A stretch of DNA of 64,000 nt from Larix kaempferi (lineage: Eukaryota; Streptophyta; Pinopsida; Pinales; Pinaceae): NCBI GenBank assembly GCA_027924585.1, contig BSBM01002115.1, positions 303,898-367,897 of the forward strand, given 5' to 3'. This document shows, piece after piece, positions 11,577-24,568 of this stretch (position 1 is the first letter of the stretch; each line of letters begins with the position of its first letter). Position numbers and translations under genes: made by a program. The notes under the pieces were generated by a model that saw nothing but the letters and a program-made list of their open reading frames with translations, was not told where the DNA came from and did not search any database.

Positions 11577-12713
11577 ATGGGATCTTGTTTAGATGTGACT
11601 CCCCTATTGACTCAAAATGGTCATTTTGTGAATATTGGTAGAAAGAAATTCATTCAAATGGATGGGCTATTGGTGCGCAATACAAATCCATTTGATTTGA
11701 CCATAAAGGTAGGCATGTATGTCTGTATTTATTATGAAAAATTTCCTAGAATGTTTGAAGATGAGTCATTGAAAATTCCATATCATGTAGAAGTGTTGGA
11801 TTGTCTAGTATATTTTTCAACAGGTGGAACATGCTTTTGGGTAAGAATATTTGAAAATCATGTAGATGGATTTGGTAGAGGCCACTGTAGTCCTAAAGTT
11901 GTGAATTTGCATCCACATGAGGTGTTTTACACAAAAAAAACTTTGTTGATAGCAACTGAAATAATTGATGGTGAGTATACATGTGTATCTTTTAATATAT
12001 ATTCTTCAACTCATTTATGAAAAAAATATTTATAGTATCTAATTTTATATTATGTTGTGTTGTAGAAATTGTTGTTGTTTTTTTTACTGTGACCTCTATT
12101 AAAAGGTGGGGCACAAGCAGTCGAAAAGGAGAATCTGTTTTTTTGTTGTTTTATTGCTACGAATGATGATAAGCACACTAGTTTTCAACTTCTTGCAACA
12201 AAAGGTGACAATGAAGTTGTGATTGCTAGATTAGCTGCCTCTACAAAATATGGAACACACAATGCCTTGCCATCATTTAATGGAGTATTGGAGCCCAATC
12301 GAGTACATCGTCATAATATTCATCTTCTTTCCTACAAATTTTTCAATCACATAAGGTCTCGACACATTATATGCAGTGAATCTTATGTGGAAATTCCTTG
12401 TTCAGTCGAAAGTTTCATGGTTACTTTTGAACTAATTTCAATGTATTGTGTACCTCCCGAGATTGTAAAGAAGAATAATTCACTAGAGTTCAGCATAGAA
12501 GGCTATGAGAATCTTAAGGAGGCAATTTTCTATACATGGCCAACCTTTCTTGATAGATATCAGCCAACTTTAAGCTCAAGTGATCAGACTCAACCTCTTG
12601 TTAAATGGAGAGTGGGACCAAAATTTAGATTTCCCTATTTGTATAATATCCTACAACCTCATGTACAAGTACACTTTCCATATGATTTACACCAATGGGA
12701 CCCTTTCCATTAG
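11577..12713 (+). CDS. Two-exon gene of unknown function, 333 aa
   Basis: Exon 1 is 11577-11970 and exon 2 is 12106-12713. The intron begins GTGAGT and ends in AAAAG after a T-rich run. Joining across it keeps frame and gives 333 residues with no stop. Exon 1 contains VGMYVCIYYE, YHVEVLDCL and WVRIFEN, then a HPHEVFYTKK segment. This is loosely reminiscent of a BAH-type chromatin reader, but I cannot confirm that. Exon 2 has FNHIRSRHIICSESYVEIPC and ends FPYDLHQWDPFH. No transmembrane segment or signal peptide is seen. Neighbours are a copia element upstream and a satellite downstream. It could be a host gene or an accessory gene of a DNA transposon; I do not recognise it. The start codon is uncertain because the upstream frame also looks coding. 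Confidence 0.55.
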
Positions 12714-13826
12714 TGTTATGGATTACGGATGAGGACTGGTGTACCCCATTTGGATTTGTAAACATTTTTCCTTTCATTAATAAATTTTTATATTGTTTGG
12801 TGTAATATGTATGGTGAATTATATTATTTACTATATATGAATTATTTATTTTATTGCATTAAATTGTTTTTGGTATTTTACTGTTATTTTATAAATGGTT
12901 TTTCTTTTCCATGAAATTTTTCTTTATATATGAAATTTGAATTTTTGAATAGATAATATACATTTTGTATCTTGTGGGCTATTGAGAAGATGGTTCTATA
13001 TTGTCTTTTTTCTATCCTAAAAGCTACTTATTTCAGTCTCACATAATCATCAAAACATGCCCCGTGAGGATTTGCACTTACATAAAACATAGAGTATAAA
13101 TTTTCAAAAAAAAAAACCCTATAAAAGTGGAATTTTCTTCATGTTTGTGGGGTGAACCATCTCAAATTATATCCGGACTGCTCTAAATAGTTTTTCTCCA
13201 TTATTGTTATTTAGTTTTGTAAATAATATTTATTTATGACATCTACATGAAGTGCAATTTATATGTGCATGCACTCTGGTTCTATAGTAGCTGCTCCAGG
13301 ATTAAATGTGTTGATCATTTTGGACTTTCAGTCTGTTGAAGAAGCTTGGGGTCTTTTGATAGACCAATTTACAGATTGTTGAAGAATTTATTATATTTCA
13401 TCTTTAAATATAATAGGCTTATTTCTGAGGAAAAAATGAGTGGTGTTTTACCTTTTTTATCCAAGGACTAAATTCAGATTATTTAATCTAACACATAAAT
13501 AAGAAACATTCTTCATGTGCTAGTAAGAACGTTACATAGTCAAATTGAATGATACGAGTTGAACATGATGTGTATTAATAGTTACCACTACTCCATTATT
13601 CAAAATTTTCAATTTTATCATAAAAATTGCTATTGTGTAAAAATACTGAAAATCATCTCTGAAAAGAGGGTTCAGTTTTTGGCCCGTTTGACTGATTCAA
13701 ATTGGAAAATGTGAGTTTTATTATTCCATGTTTTTTTACATTTTCATATTTTCATTTCATATTTGCAAATACCAAGTAATTTGGGTGAGTTATTGTCATT
13801 GAAAACAATGGATAAGTACTAAATAT
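12714..13826. other. AT-rich intergenic, no gene
   Basis: Downstream flank of the 11577 gene. It is AT-rich with poly-T runs and only short frames. No repeat family was recognised until the satellite starts near 13827. Confidence 0.5.
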
Positions 13827-15925
13827 ATGGCTCAAGTGGATCCGGAAAATTCCCTCCATTTCCTCAGAGAGAGAGAGATAATTATTCAAAGGGAACCATA
13901 CTGTAGGTGGATCACTAATGCACTAGAATATATTCTTAGTCTTGGAAAAAAGTATCTTGTCAAGAATATATTGGCCTTCCAAAACATCCACTCATCCTTT
14001 TTTGCACTTAAAACTGGCCTAAATAGCCTTAGGAAAATGCCCACCAGTTCTCACCAGTGAGGGATAAAATTATTCTAACAACATAATATTTTAGGTGGAG
14101 GATTTACACACTTGACCATTGACGCATTCTCGATAAAAGGTCTACGTCCAAGAAGATAATGACCTTCCAAAACCACCAATCAACCTTTTTTGCACCCTGC
14201 CATATTATGCTCCCCTTTGTCAAAAATGGCTAAGTACTGAAAATATGGCTCAAGTGGCTTTCGGCAAATGACTGCCATTTTCTCAGAGAGAGAGAGATAA
14301 TTATTCTAAAGGAACCATTCTATAGGTGGATGACTAATGCACCTGAATATAGTATTATTCTTGGAAAAAAGTCTCTAGTCAAGAATATATTGGTCTTCCA
14401 AAACATCCACTCAACATTTTTTCACTTAAAACTGGCCTAAATGGCCTTAGGAAAATGGCCACCAGTTCTCATCAGTGGGAGATTAAATTATTTTGACAAC
14501 ATAAGCTTTTAGGTGGAGGATTTACACACGTGACCATTGAATCATTCTCGATAAAATTTCTATGGCCAAATAGATAATGGCCTGCCAAAATAGCCAATCA
14601 ACCTTTTCCGCACCCTACCATATTATGCTTCCCTTTGGAAAAAATGGGTAAGTACTGAAAATACGGCTCAAGTGGCTTTGGGAAAATGACCACCATTTCG
14701 TTAGAGAGAGAGAGAGAGAATTATTCCGAGGGAACCATCCTGTAGGTGGATGACTGATGAACCTGAATATAGTCTCAGTCTTGGAAAAAGGTCTCTGGCC
14801 AAGAATATATTGTCCTTCCAAAACATCCACTCAATCTTTTTTGCACTTAAAACTTGCCTAAATGGCCTTAGGAAAATGCCCACCAGTTCTCAACAGTGAT
14901 GGATTAAATTATTCTGACAACATAAGATTTTAGGTGGAGGATTTACACACTTGACCATTGACTCATTCTCAATAAAAGGTCTATGGCAAAGAAGATAATG
15001 GATTTCCAAAATAGCCCATCAACCTTTTTTTCACGCTTCCATATTATGCTCCCCTTTGGAAAAAATGGCTAAGTACTGAAAACATGGCTCAAGTGGCGTT
15101 GGGAAAATGACTGCCATTTCCTCACAGAGAGGGAGATAACTATTCTGAGGGCACCATCATGTAGGTGGATGGCTAATGTACCTGAATATAGTCTCAGCCT
15201 TGGAAAATAGTCTCTATTCAAGAATATATTGGCCTTCCAAAACATCCACTCAACCTTTTTTGCACTTAAAACTAGACTAAATGGCCTGAGGAAAATGCCC
15301 ACCAGTTCTCACTAGTGAGGGATTAAATTATTTTGACAACATAAGCTTTGGTGTGGAGGAATTTACAAACTTGACCATTTACACCTTCTCGATAAAAGTT
15401 CTATGTCCAATAAGATAATGGCCTCCCAAAAAAACCAATCAACCTCTTTTGCACCATTCCAGAAAATGCTCTCCATTGGGAAAAATGGCTAAGTATTGAA
15501 AATATGGCTCAAGTGGCTATGGGAAAATGACCGACATTTCCTAAATGAGAGAGATAAAATTATTCTGAAGGAACCATACTGTAGTTGGATGACCAATGCA
15601 TGTGAATATAGTCTTATTCTTGGAAAATAGGCTTTGGTCAAGAATATATTGGCCTACCAAAAAAACTACTCAGCTAGTTTTGCACCTAAAACTGGCCTAA
15701 ATGGCCTCAAGAAAGTGCCCACAATTTCTCACCTTTGAGGGATAAAAAAATTCGGATAACATAAGCATTCAGGTGGATGATTTATGCACTTGACCATCGA
15801 CTCATCCATGATAAAAATTCAATTTCCAAGAATATAATGGCCTTCCAAAACAACCAATAAACCTAATTTGCACCACTCCAGAAAATGTCCCCCTTTGGCA
15901 AAAATGGGTAAGTACTAAAAAGTGA
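13827..15925 (+). repeat. ~420-bp satellite, left array (5 copies)
   Basis: Tandem monomers begin at about 13827, 14245, 14663, 15084 and 15504 (at ATGGCTCAAGTGG or its variant), so the unit is 418-421 bp. Conserved phrases include TTGGCCTTCCAAAACA, CACTCAACCTTTTTTGCAC and CTAAATGGCCTTAGGAAAAT. Each monomer is a diverged dimer: two related halves both carry AGGTGGATGATTTA-, CTTGACCATTGACTC- and CCTTCCAAAACA-like blocks. The many chance open frames here are not genes. The array breaks off near AAGTACTAAAAA. Confidence 0.9.
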
Positions 15926-16208
15926 TAGCTTATGCACTTTAAATACAAAGTACAACAAATTTATAAAATTCTAAAGTACAACCAATTTGTAAAATACAAC
16001 CAACTTATAAAATTCCCTCCGATGACAAGGCCTAACAAAAATGAAAAGTCGGATGTCAACATAGGGAAAAGTACATGCCCAAGTCATGAATTATGAATTG
16101 GAAATACACTCAATCCCTACATTTTGTTGCTGAAATAATGTGTGGGCATAATTTGTGACCCTTAAATTTAGTCTGCGTGCATCACTTCTGCTTCCTACCT
16201 AGACAACC
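15926..16208. other. Spacer between satellite and gene P
   Basis: AT-rich, with four short repeats of AAGTACAACCAA-like phrases at 15945-16015. It probably holds the 5' flank and promoter of gene P, but no TATA box stands out. Confidence 0.4.
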
Positions 16209-17504
16209 ATGGTCAAACTTGAAACAGGGGCGTCGTCTACCACGAGCGCAGTTGAAACGGGGGCATACTCCTCCGCAACCACAGTTGAAACACAGGAAAC
16301 CATAGATGATAGGTTAATAGTAAAAAAATTCCAGGAGTATTCTGATGCATGGACAGATGCAAATATTTGGCCACCAGGTATGGAAACTGACTTGAGGAAT
16401 GCAAAAATTTTCAACTTTTTGTTTGGAATGTTCAATTATGTTGATGAGGAGATAGATGAGGCAATTTTGAAATATGATGTTGGGAATATGGAATTGAGAA
16501 TTTTGGGGAAGTGGGTAAACCTCAACCATGATTTCGTTTCCCGAGCTACAAATATTCCACGCATTTGAAGCTCTTGAAAAACCCCCAAACAGGAGAAGGA
16601 CTAGATGGCCAATAAACTTTGTGGGCGAGAAATATATGTTCCGAGGAATGGTTTAAGAATGCAAGATATCCTTCCTAGAATATACAAAACATTGATTAAG
16701 ATTGTCCTTGGGATGATTTTGAATCATCACATGAAGGACATTACACGTGAATGTATGAGCATAGTGATACATTGGGTTGAAGATATACCTATAGATAGTC
16801 ATTATCTATTGGATAAGAAAATCCACTCTGCCCTACAAGATCGCCAATTAAGGAAGGAAAAATTTAGTTTCCAAGGAACACTTCGAAAAATTATTGATTT
16901 ATGTCGACCCCATGCTACTGAAACAAAGATTGGTGATATCAACCAGCATTAAAATATATCTTTTCCAAAACCACCCATTAATAAAACATACGTTAGGAAA
17001 TATAATAGCAGGAAACATAATGAGGAATTGGCAGTACAGTCTCCTCAACAGAATGAGGATATAGTACAATCTCCTAAGCACCATGGGGAATTAACAGTAC
17101 AGACTCCTGAACAAAAACGAGGAATTGTTAGTACAAACTCCTGAGCACCATGACGAATTACGAGTACAGTCTCTTGATTTTGTCACCATTGATGTAGTTC
17201 ATGCTGCCACAACTTTGAAAGAGTTACATGGACATGTAGATGGAGGTCATTGGGAGGAGGTGACAGACAATGGAATGCAACAAACTACTGCTGAATTTTC
17301 CATTCCTCAAGAGGTTCTTGATAGAATTCCTCCTAAACAATTGGAAATTGAGTATGATTGTTTTTTTCAAATTTGATTCAATGGATTACACTATGAATTT
17401 AGACATTCCATCATATACATTTGATGGTATATATGTGTTCATCCTATATGATAAAATAAAGCATTTAAAGGAACAAGATTCATATATATGCAATTGGGTG
17501 GAAG
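16209..17504 (+). pseudogene. Gene P, 5' part: decayed coiled-coil/repeat protein
   Basis: Begins MVKLETGASSTTSAVETG. One frame is readable from 16209 to about 17110, broken by TGA, TGA and TAG at 16566-16604 and a TAA at 16950. A one-base slip near 17112 and another at the T-run near 17363 shift the frame. Residues around 16320-16560 (VKKFQEYSDAWTDANIWPPG, FNFLFGMFNYVDEEIDE) look like a folded domain I do not recognise. Positions about 17032-17170 encode four 11-residue repeats of the form VQTPEHHDEL. The reading runs into the gypsy insertion at NWVE and resumes in frame at 38830. It is probably an accessory protein of a DNA transposon or an unknown host gene. Confidence 0.55.
17032..17170 (+). 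repeat. 11-residue peptide repeat in gene P
   Basis: Four consecutive 33-bp units encode VQSPQQNEDI, VQSPKHHGELT, VQTPEQNEELL and VQTPEHHDELR (one base slip must be allowed in the third). Acidic or polar Pro-containing repeats of this kind usually form a flexible linker. Confidence 0.7.
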
Positions 17505-20500
17505 TGTCACCTACCCAAATTTTGAAAAATATTATTTTATTTGCAAAATAATTTATGCTAAATTATAATTACAAAGTTTTGTAATTATGACCAAGTTTGG
17601 TCAAGGATGATTATAATTACTAATTATTGTTATTTAATAAATTAAAATAGGAGACAAAGACCCAAGGGAACTGTTAAATGAGTGTTCACTGACCCACTAG
17701 GAGGAATGGAAGTTGTTAGAAGGTATGGGACAGATGACAGCATTTGCACTCCACCAGTAGCTATTGGTTATGGGACAACTACCCTTAAATTTGTGGCATT
17801 ATCCCCCAGGTGGGTGGAAGAGAGCAGGCAACTCATTAATGACCAGCTAACCACTAAAAGGACTAGGGATCCTAGATAAGGCAATTCGAATTGGGAAGGC
17901 ATCCCTACAATATTTTTCTGCATAAATATTCCTCAAGTGCATCAGGTGATCACTGAGAGATTCAAATAGGGAGGCTATGTGAGAGTGAAACTTTTAGTCT
18001 GCTTGTATACTGAGATGGAAAACCAGAGGTGCTAGTGCAGTCTCTTTGACTGTTGATTCTTTATGAATGGATAATCTATATTCTACTGCAAGTTGATGTA
18101 CTAAGGATTCTACAGAATCTTTCTCCTGGTGGTTCGATGAACATGCTCGGGGGTCCTAAGGCAAGTAACCTGGTTGTCTTCAGAAATAGGTCAAGTGGAA
18201 TAGGTTCCTTGGGCTGTTTGTTTCTCCTACAGTCAACCAGGTTCTACTGTTCTTACTTTTGTTTACAGTTAAATGTTTTCTGCATGGTAGAATTATTAAT
18301 TACAATTATACTTAAATAAATAATTCAATTTATGATTTAAATATGTTTTGTTTTAAGAATGATCACATAAATTAAATGAATGATTTAATTCTTTTCTATA
18401 TTTTTCCCATATTTTTATTTGTATAGTACTCTAGTACAAAAAAGAAAAATTAATAGAGATGAGTGATAGGCAGAATCCCATTTGAATGAAAAGATGAATA
18501 CAGTAGTGTTCTTGTTAAATTTTTTCATTTCAATCATATGATTAAAACATAGGAAATATTACAGTATAGTATAAATAGATGCATAGCATTCATCTATTTC
18601 TTAAATAAAAGAAAAACACATTTTGTTTCTACACATATCCATACTTTTCATTTCAGCTCCATCTATTTCAGATAAGTAATAATATGTATTTCAATATTAC
18701 AGATTCCATGTTGTTAAGCACTTCATACTCTAAGAATTATCTAATAGCTGCAAAACTATCCTCTATAACAAAGTGTTATTTACAGCTCATAAGTAAAACA
18801 CTTATTAATGTTTTCATCACTATTTATCACATTTAGATTAATATAGATTTCAATCTCAGATATAAATACTGTCATTGTAAAAGTCAAAACCCTAAGTTAT
18901 CACAAAACCTAGAATCTTAATGTTTATTTAGTACACAGTTCATAAACGTATCATCAATCCATTCATGGAAAATGTTAGACATTTATTTCTGAGGTTATAG
19001 CAGATATGATTTTTCAAACCCTAATTAACATTTTAGGTAACCATACCATCTCTTATACATGTCGAGATTACCAACAAGATACTAAACATCACTTAGCAGA
19101 AAGTACAATTTTAGTATCAATGTCTAAACAATAGCTTACAACCCTAACTAGAAACATACAGAGTATCTACACCTTATTCATGCACAGGTTAAGGCCCAGT
19201 CTCGGGTACAAAATATCAGTACAAGCAAGGTTGCCAACGAAAACTACAGGTAGGATTTCATTCATGATACAAAATAGAACCTTGTGGCACTAGCCATTTC
19301 GAAAATGTATAAACAAACCGAACTTTATCTCATCACGAGTCCAAAACATAAATATCAACAGCGATAATGAGGTATAGGAAACAACTATCTACAGTTATGA
19401 AAACCATAACTCTCGGCCAAAGACAACTATCGTTGTTCGGCATCACAACAACAGTTATACAATTGTTTTCTCAACCATTGTTTTAAACAAAACATTCCAT
19501 TAACAAAACGAGCCATGGTTTTATAAGTGCAAGTGAACCCTCGGCTCTTGCTTTCCCATTCAAAAATTATAATAGAGTTTACATTACAGACCTATCCAGG
19601 TTCCAACAGTACACAGGGTCTACCCCTTCTCAACCAAAAACATTAAAACGAGGTCAAGGTTCCACAAACTACACAAGGTTTTACCCTTAACATATAACAG
19701 TACAAACACAAGATCGAAGTTCTTTTCAAATGACACAGCCAGGCATCACAGAGCCAAATAACAACTTAAACAATTGAGGTTCATCCTCTCTACAGCATTT
19801 AACAAATTAAAAACATTAAAACTTAACACTCGGCCATCACAGAACAGTGTCAAGTAATTCCAACTCTCGTCACACAGAAATCACCAACAAAACCATGCCA
19901 AAGGAACCTACAAGGTTTCAAGAACCACCAAGGCTTACCAAGAAGAAGTAGCAGCATCCCCATTGTCCAATATTATGCATAGAAACCTTCCTACAAAGTG
20001 GGTACCTACCAAGTTTACAGTTCGGAGAGGTTAAAACAAGACAATGTAGATTTAAAACTAAGTTTCACTATATGATGGTTATTATAATAAAAACTTACCC
20101 TTAGAAACGAAGCTCCTGAACATTGACACACCACACCAGCAAAAACGACAGAGCCTGATGGATTTTGACAGCAACCACGAGCTAAACACAGAAGACCATT
20201 TCACAAACTAGAGGATCAAACCCCAGTTCGAATTGCATCCAATACACTGACAGAAGAATCACCATCACTACAATGGCGTATCATGGCTATAGTTTAAAAG
20301 AGCATAAGCCTGTAACTTTTAAAACTATCTCTCATAGTTCCAAGGTTCGAAACCGAGGAAGGAGTCCTCCTCACAGAACTCCACTAAACCCTACATTGCA
20401 GCAAACGGTCGACTCATCCACCTTACCACTAAACGCAACAATGAATGCCAGAAAACCAATTTTCATTGCCTACCAACGTGAGATTAGGGTTTCATCCTCA

Positions 20501-22140
20501 TCCCTAGATCTTATGAAGATCAATGGTGGATCAACTGCTAGTTAGACACGTTGATAATCAAGCAATGATTGTAATCAATATTGCATTGAATTACTTCATC
20601 TACCAGATCACCAAGTAAGCAGACTGAGAGCCAGTGCATGGCACAACTCAGCTTAATTTGGTGCTCATTGTAAACGCAAACCACGTGAAGACCTTACAAC
20701 CAGGATTCCACATCACTTAACACGTTGAACGATGTTAATGCTAGGCCTGTCAACGCCATTTTGGAAGGCATGCAAAGTACGAACTTTAATACCCTGTCAA
20801 TAGCAAAATAATTGCAATATTTGTCCACATTTTATATAGTTAAAAGAATTGTTTTAGGCATCGTAACAATGGTATTACATGTCAAGGTGTTGTGTGATTG
20901 CATAGTCACTATATAAGGTTTACATTTCATTTCTATGGCTTGTGTATAATCATATAGGATAAAGCTTATATGTCTCATATATCAGCCATATAGTTGTTAA
21001 TTATTTGATAAATGGAAACCATAGATGTAGTTTAAGATTTATTTATGCATAATGTTAGTTTATAGCATAGATGCTATGTACATTATATGTTTCACATATT
21101 AGCTTTGCATTGAAATCAATTGAGAAGAGTAGGACTATAAGTATAGTTCACATGCAAATTATAAGGTTAAATCATAGCATAAACACCACATTCACAATAT
21201 ATTTCATATCTTATCCATGTATTGCAAAGTCTAATGATAAATGTAATACTATAGGTATAGTTTAAGTAGAGACGATATACACTCTAATGCTAATTTCATA
21301 GCATAAGCACTAGTCACTATACTTTTCAGATATTAACTATGTAATGATAATCAAATGATAAATTTAGGACTTAGAATACTCTAAGTTCTGTAGATGGAAA
21401 ACGTAATGATATTTCAATAGTATAAACACTATTTCTACAAGCTTTCTAATAGAATTACCAATGGACATTGGTATCACTATTTTCATATTAATGACAATAG
21501 TCATATGATAATAAACATAGCATTATAAAAACAATTGGACGACATGAATTTATAACACTGAAGAGTTTTGTAAGTCAACACATAAAGTGAAATTAGAACC
21601 AAAATATCCATACCTCTAGTAATTTGTTTCGCAAGGAAGTACTTAGCATTTTAATATTACATTGACGATGAATTGAAAGACACATGTACTCTTAACACAT
21701 GTTTGTCATAGAAATTCTTACCTACGGTCTACACATGGAAACAGGGTTCAAAAGCCTTAGCTAAACGTAGCTAAGTAAACCCCAGGGTACCTCGTAGGAC
21801 CCCTTCTTCATCATACAAACAAACTGTCAGCACATCTTCAAGAACATCATAATAATACAAACCTATGTACAGTATGTAATCGCATTTAGAACTTAAGCAG
21901 ATCTGAAAATGGTATTCTTGTGCATAATCATAAAAGATCTTTCGTTAAGGAGATTAACATCCATTTAAATCTGAAATAGCAAATACAACTACATCATATT
22001 TTATTTTGAGAAATTTGACGTGTCATCGTTATTAATTATCCTAGTTAATAAATTTAATTATAGTACATGTTCCGCATTAACAACTTCGATAGTTATTGCT
22101 ATTTAAAAAAAAAAAATTGGTATTTTTATGGAATGTTACA
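17505..22140 (+). repeat. 5' LTR of the gypsy element
   Basis: 4,636 bp, unusually long. A TATAAATAG box lies ~1,065 bp in (18570-18578), which would leave a transcribed R/U5 leader of over 3.5 kb. A 90-codon frame at 20273-20545 is disrupted in the other LTR, so it is not a conserved gene. Confidence 0.95.
18570..18578 (+). promoter_or_regulatory. TATA box, gypsy 5' LTR
   Basis: TATAAATAG, conserved at the same place in the 3' LTR (35255-35263). It is the likely core promoter of the element. Confidence 0.6.
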
Positions 22141-22142
22141 TG

Positions 22143-22154
22143 TGGTATCAAAGC
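22143..22154 (+). other. Primer binding site, gypsy element
   Basis: TGGTATCAAAGC, two bases after the 5' LTR. One base from the initiator Met-tRNA complement TGGTATCAGAGC. Confidence 0.85.
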
Positions 22155-22283
22155 TCACATTCGAACTCTAGACCTAAAAAGGTCCAAAGAACACGCAGCA
22201 GAAAAACTTATTACAGCAGAAATCTTACTAATTAAAATTTTAAACTATTTGTGTTATATAGAAATTGTTTCTAAGCTACAGGT

Positions 22284-23560
22284 ATGGAAGGATCAGCTGA
22301 ACATATAGAGGACATATTTCGACCCAACAATCATAGCATGGGACAACATTATGAAGAAGAATTCCATGGTGAATTAAATGACAATTCATCAGAATTGTTA
22401 TGAGCATTTCAAGAGGTAAAAGCAGAAATCAAATTTGTAAAACAAGACAATGAGAAAATTCTAAAAGCACAAGAGGAACTTAACCAAGTATTGTTCGAAC
22501 AGTGCCCAACTGATGAACAGGATAGAGAAATTGAAAATACCTCCAATATTGAATATTTACCTCATCGAGACAGGGGTAACAAAATGAAAACTGATGATGC
22601 AAACAACATTTCAACATCATCATAAGCTGCCCATGAAAAACACAGAAGGAAACGAAATTATTCAAGTGATAGCAGTTAAGGAGACTACAAACCCAAAAGA
22701 AAAAGTCAGAAACAATATGAATATATTTATGGGGAGTTCAAAAAAATCAAACCCCCAACCTTCAATATTGAAACTGAGAAAGGAGAGACAGAAGAAGCAT
22801 GGTTGTCCGACATGAAGAAGTACTTTCAAATTTATGATTATTCAGAATCATTGAAATCAAAGATGGCAATATACAACCTGATTGGGAAGGAAAATATTTG
22901 GTGGCAGGACATCAAAAGGGTAAAGGGCATCAAAGACAAGGATGTGAATTGGAGCACTTTTAAAAGATACTTCAAGAAAAATTTCTTGTCTAAATAGTAC
23001 TATGAAGAAAAATCCAAGGAATTCTATGATTTAAAGCCGGGAAGTATGAACATGAAAGAGATGAACAGTAAATTTATGAATCTACCGAGGTATGTGCAAT
23101 TCCTAGTGGAAGAAAAATCAAAGATTCAAAGATACCTGAGTTTTCTACCTTTCAACATCAAGGACATAATCGAGTATGATAATCCAAAGACCTTAGAAGA
23201 GGCCACGAGGAAAGAAAATTTCTGTTATGACACTAATCGGAAAAGAGAAGGGATATCAAATTGGAAAAATCATAAACCCAGCAACTTTGAGCTGAAAAAG
23301 AAAAAATTCAGGTTTAGTGGAAATTCTGGTTTCCAAAAGAAAAAATTTCAGAATCGGAATTTTCCAGGAAACAATCCCAGAAATAATCAGCAGCAAAATT
23401 TTACAGCTCCTAGAAATACTCCCAATACTACTAGAACTAATGACTAAAAGGCACCTATCAAATGTTTTGAGTGTCAAGGTCCTCATTATGCTTTAGAATG
23501 CCCCAAGAGGAAGCATATAGCTAACAATATTCATTCCATACATACTGAGCCTATTGTTGG
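22284..23560 (+). pseudogene. gag of the gypsy chromovirus, decayed
   Basis: Capsid/nucleocapsid precursor. The start at 22284 (MEGSAEHIED) is the first Met after the primer site that leads into the gag frame. A capsid-like core follows (KPPTFNIETEKGETEEAWL, YFQIYDYSESLK, WWQDIKR, ATRKENFCYD), then a basic Asn/Gln/Lys-rich tail. The zinc knuckle CFECQGPHYALECP at about 23463-23505 has the C-x2-C-x3-H-x4-C spacing. In-frame stops occur near 22400, 22624, 22668, 22995 and 23445, so no full Gag can be made. It continues in the same reading into protease. Confidence 0.85.
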
Positions 23561-23913
23561 AGACTTGGCAAGGGAGATGCCCAGAATTAATGCAACACTA
23601 GACAACAGGCAAGCAGAACATCAAGTCTCTATGGTAGATATTAAAGGTATGCTACAAGACCACCCTGTTACTATTTTTATTGATCCAGGTGCTAGCCTGA
23701 GTTATATATCACCAGATGTTGTAGAAAGTTTTAATTTGAAAACAGAAAAATTCAATAAATCCTGGTTAGTTAGACTAGCAATAGGAACAAAAAGGAAAGT
23801 ATCTGATTTTATTGAAAGTTGTGATTTATCCATGAATCAGTTAAAGACACAAACCAAGTTGAATGTTTTAACTTTAGGATCCTATGATATCTTAATCGGA
23901 ATGCACTGGTTAG
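23561..23913 (+). pseudogene. Aspartic protease of the gypsy element, 5' part
   Basis: Retropepsin-like domain with IFIDPGASLSYISPDVV at about 23671-23720; the catalytic Asp is in a DPGA rather than the usual D(S/T)GA setting. The LGSYDILIGMHWL block at 23872-23910 is the typical C-terminal signature of plant gypsy proteases. The frame is open to the point where copia element 2 inserted (TSD GTTAG at 23909-23913) and resumes at 31083 after it. Confidence 0.85.
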
Positions 23914-24556
23914 TGTTGATGTATATGTAACTTCAGAATGTATTTACCCATGTATATTTTATTCCTATAGAGATGTGATTATTCCTCTTTACGGAAGTGT
24001 TTGTATTCCTATAGAGATGTTATTATTCCTCTATATGGAAGTGTCGTCATGTATATTGTAAGTGTCGTAACTTATACTTGATGGGTTATTAGACCACCTT
24101 GATGGGGTCAGTGCTGTATGAGTCATGTGGGTAAATGGGTTATTAGACCACCAAGTGTGGGGTCGGCCCAGATTAACTTAACCATGGGTTAAGCTAGACA
24201 AGTTGGCCCCATTAGTTTATTGGCCAGTACAAGACAACTATAAATAGAGATCGAGAGATCTCTACTTGATCACTCATTACTCACACTTCTCTCAGTCGGA
24301 AAGTGGCACACTTGTGAGGAGGAGGTTCTACTGCTAGGAGAAGACTATCTCTTGTACTTTGGTTGTATCATTTCTCTATCTATCTCTGAGGAATTTATTA
24401 GGGTTTTCACCTTTATGGTTTTCCCCAAGTAAACTCTATGTCTCTTGTGTGCTTGCATTATTGTGTCCATGATTGATATGCTGTAGATATGCTGTACATG
24501 TTGTTCTCTCAGTTAATATCCTAGATCAGATTGAAGTAAATTCTGAAAAACTAACA
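23914..24556 (+). repeat. 5' LTR of copia element 2
   Basis: 643 bp, TGTTGATG...ACTAACA. It contains two copies of the GGGTTATTAGACCACC...GGGGTCGGCCC motif (24084 and 24137 areas) and the TATA box at 24239. Confidence 0.95.
24239..24247 (+). promoter_or_regulatory. TATA box, element 2 5' LTR
   Basis: TATAAATAG, 325 bp into the LTR, placed as in the other copia LTRs. Confidence 0.65.
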
Positions 24557-24568
24557 TGGTATCAGAGC
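24557..24568 (+). other. Primer binding site, copia element 2
   Basis: TGGTATCAGAGC, immediately after the 5' LTR. It is an exact match to the initiator Met-tRNA complement used by plant copia elements. Confidence 0.95.

Noticed and set aside
13827-15302. Several 60-77-codon frames on both strands
   Set aside because: Repeat in each satellite monomer with no conserved start or protein similarity.
20273-20545. 90-codon frame inside the gypsy 5' LTR
   Set aside because: The corresponding part of the 3' LTR (about 36957-37230) carries small deletions that destroy it, so it is not conserved.
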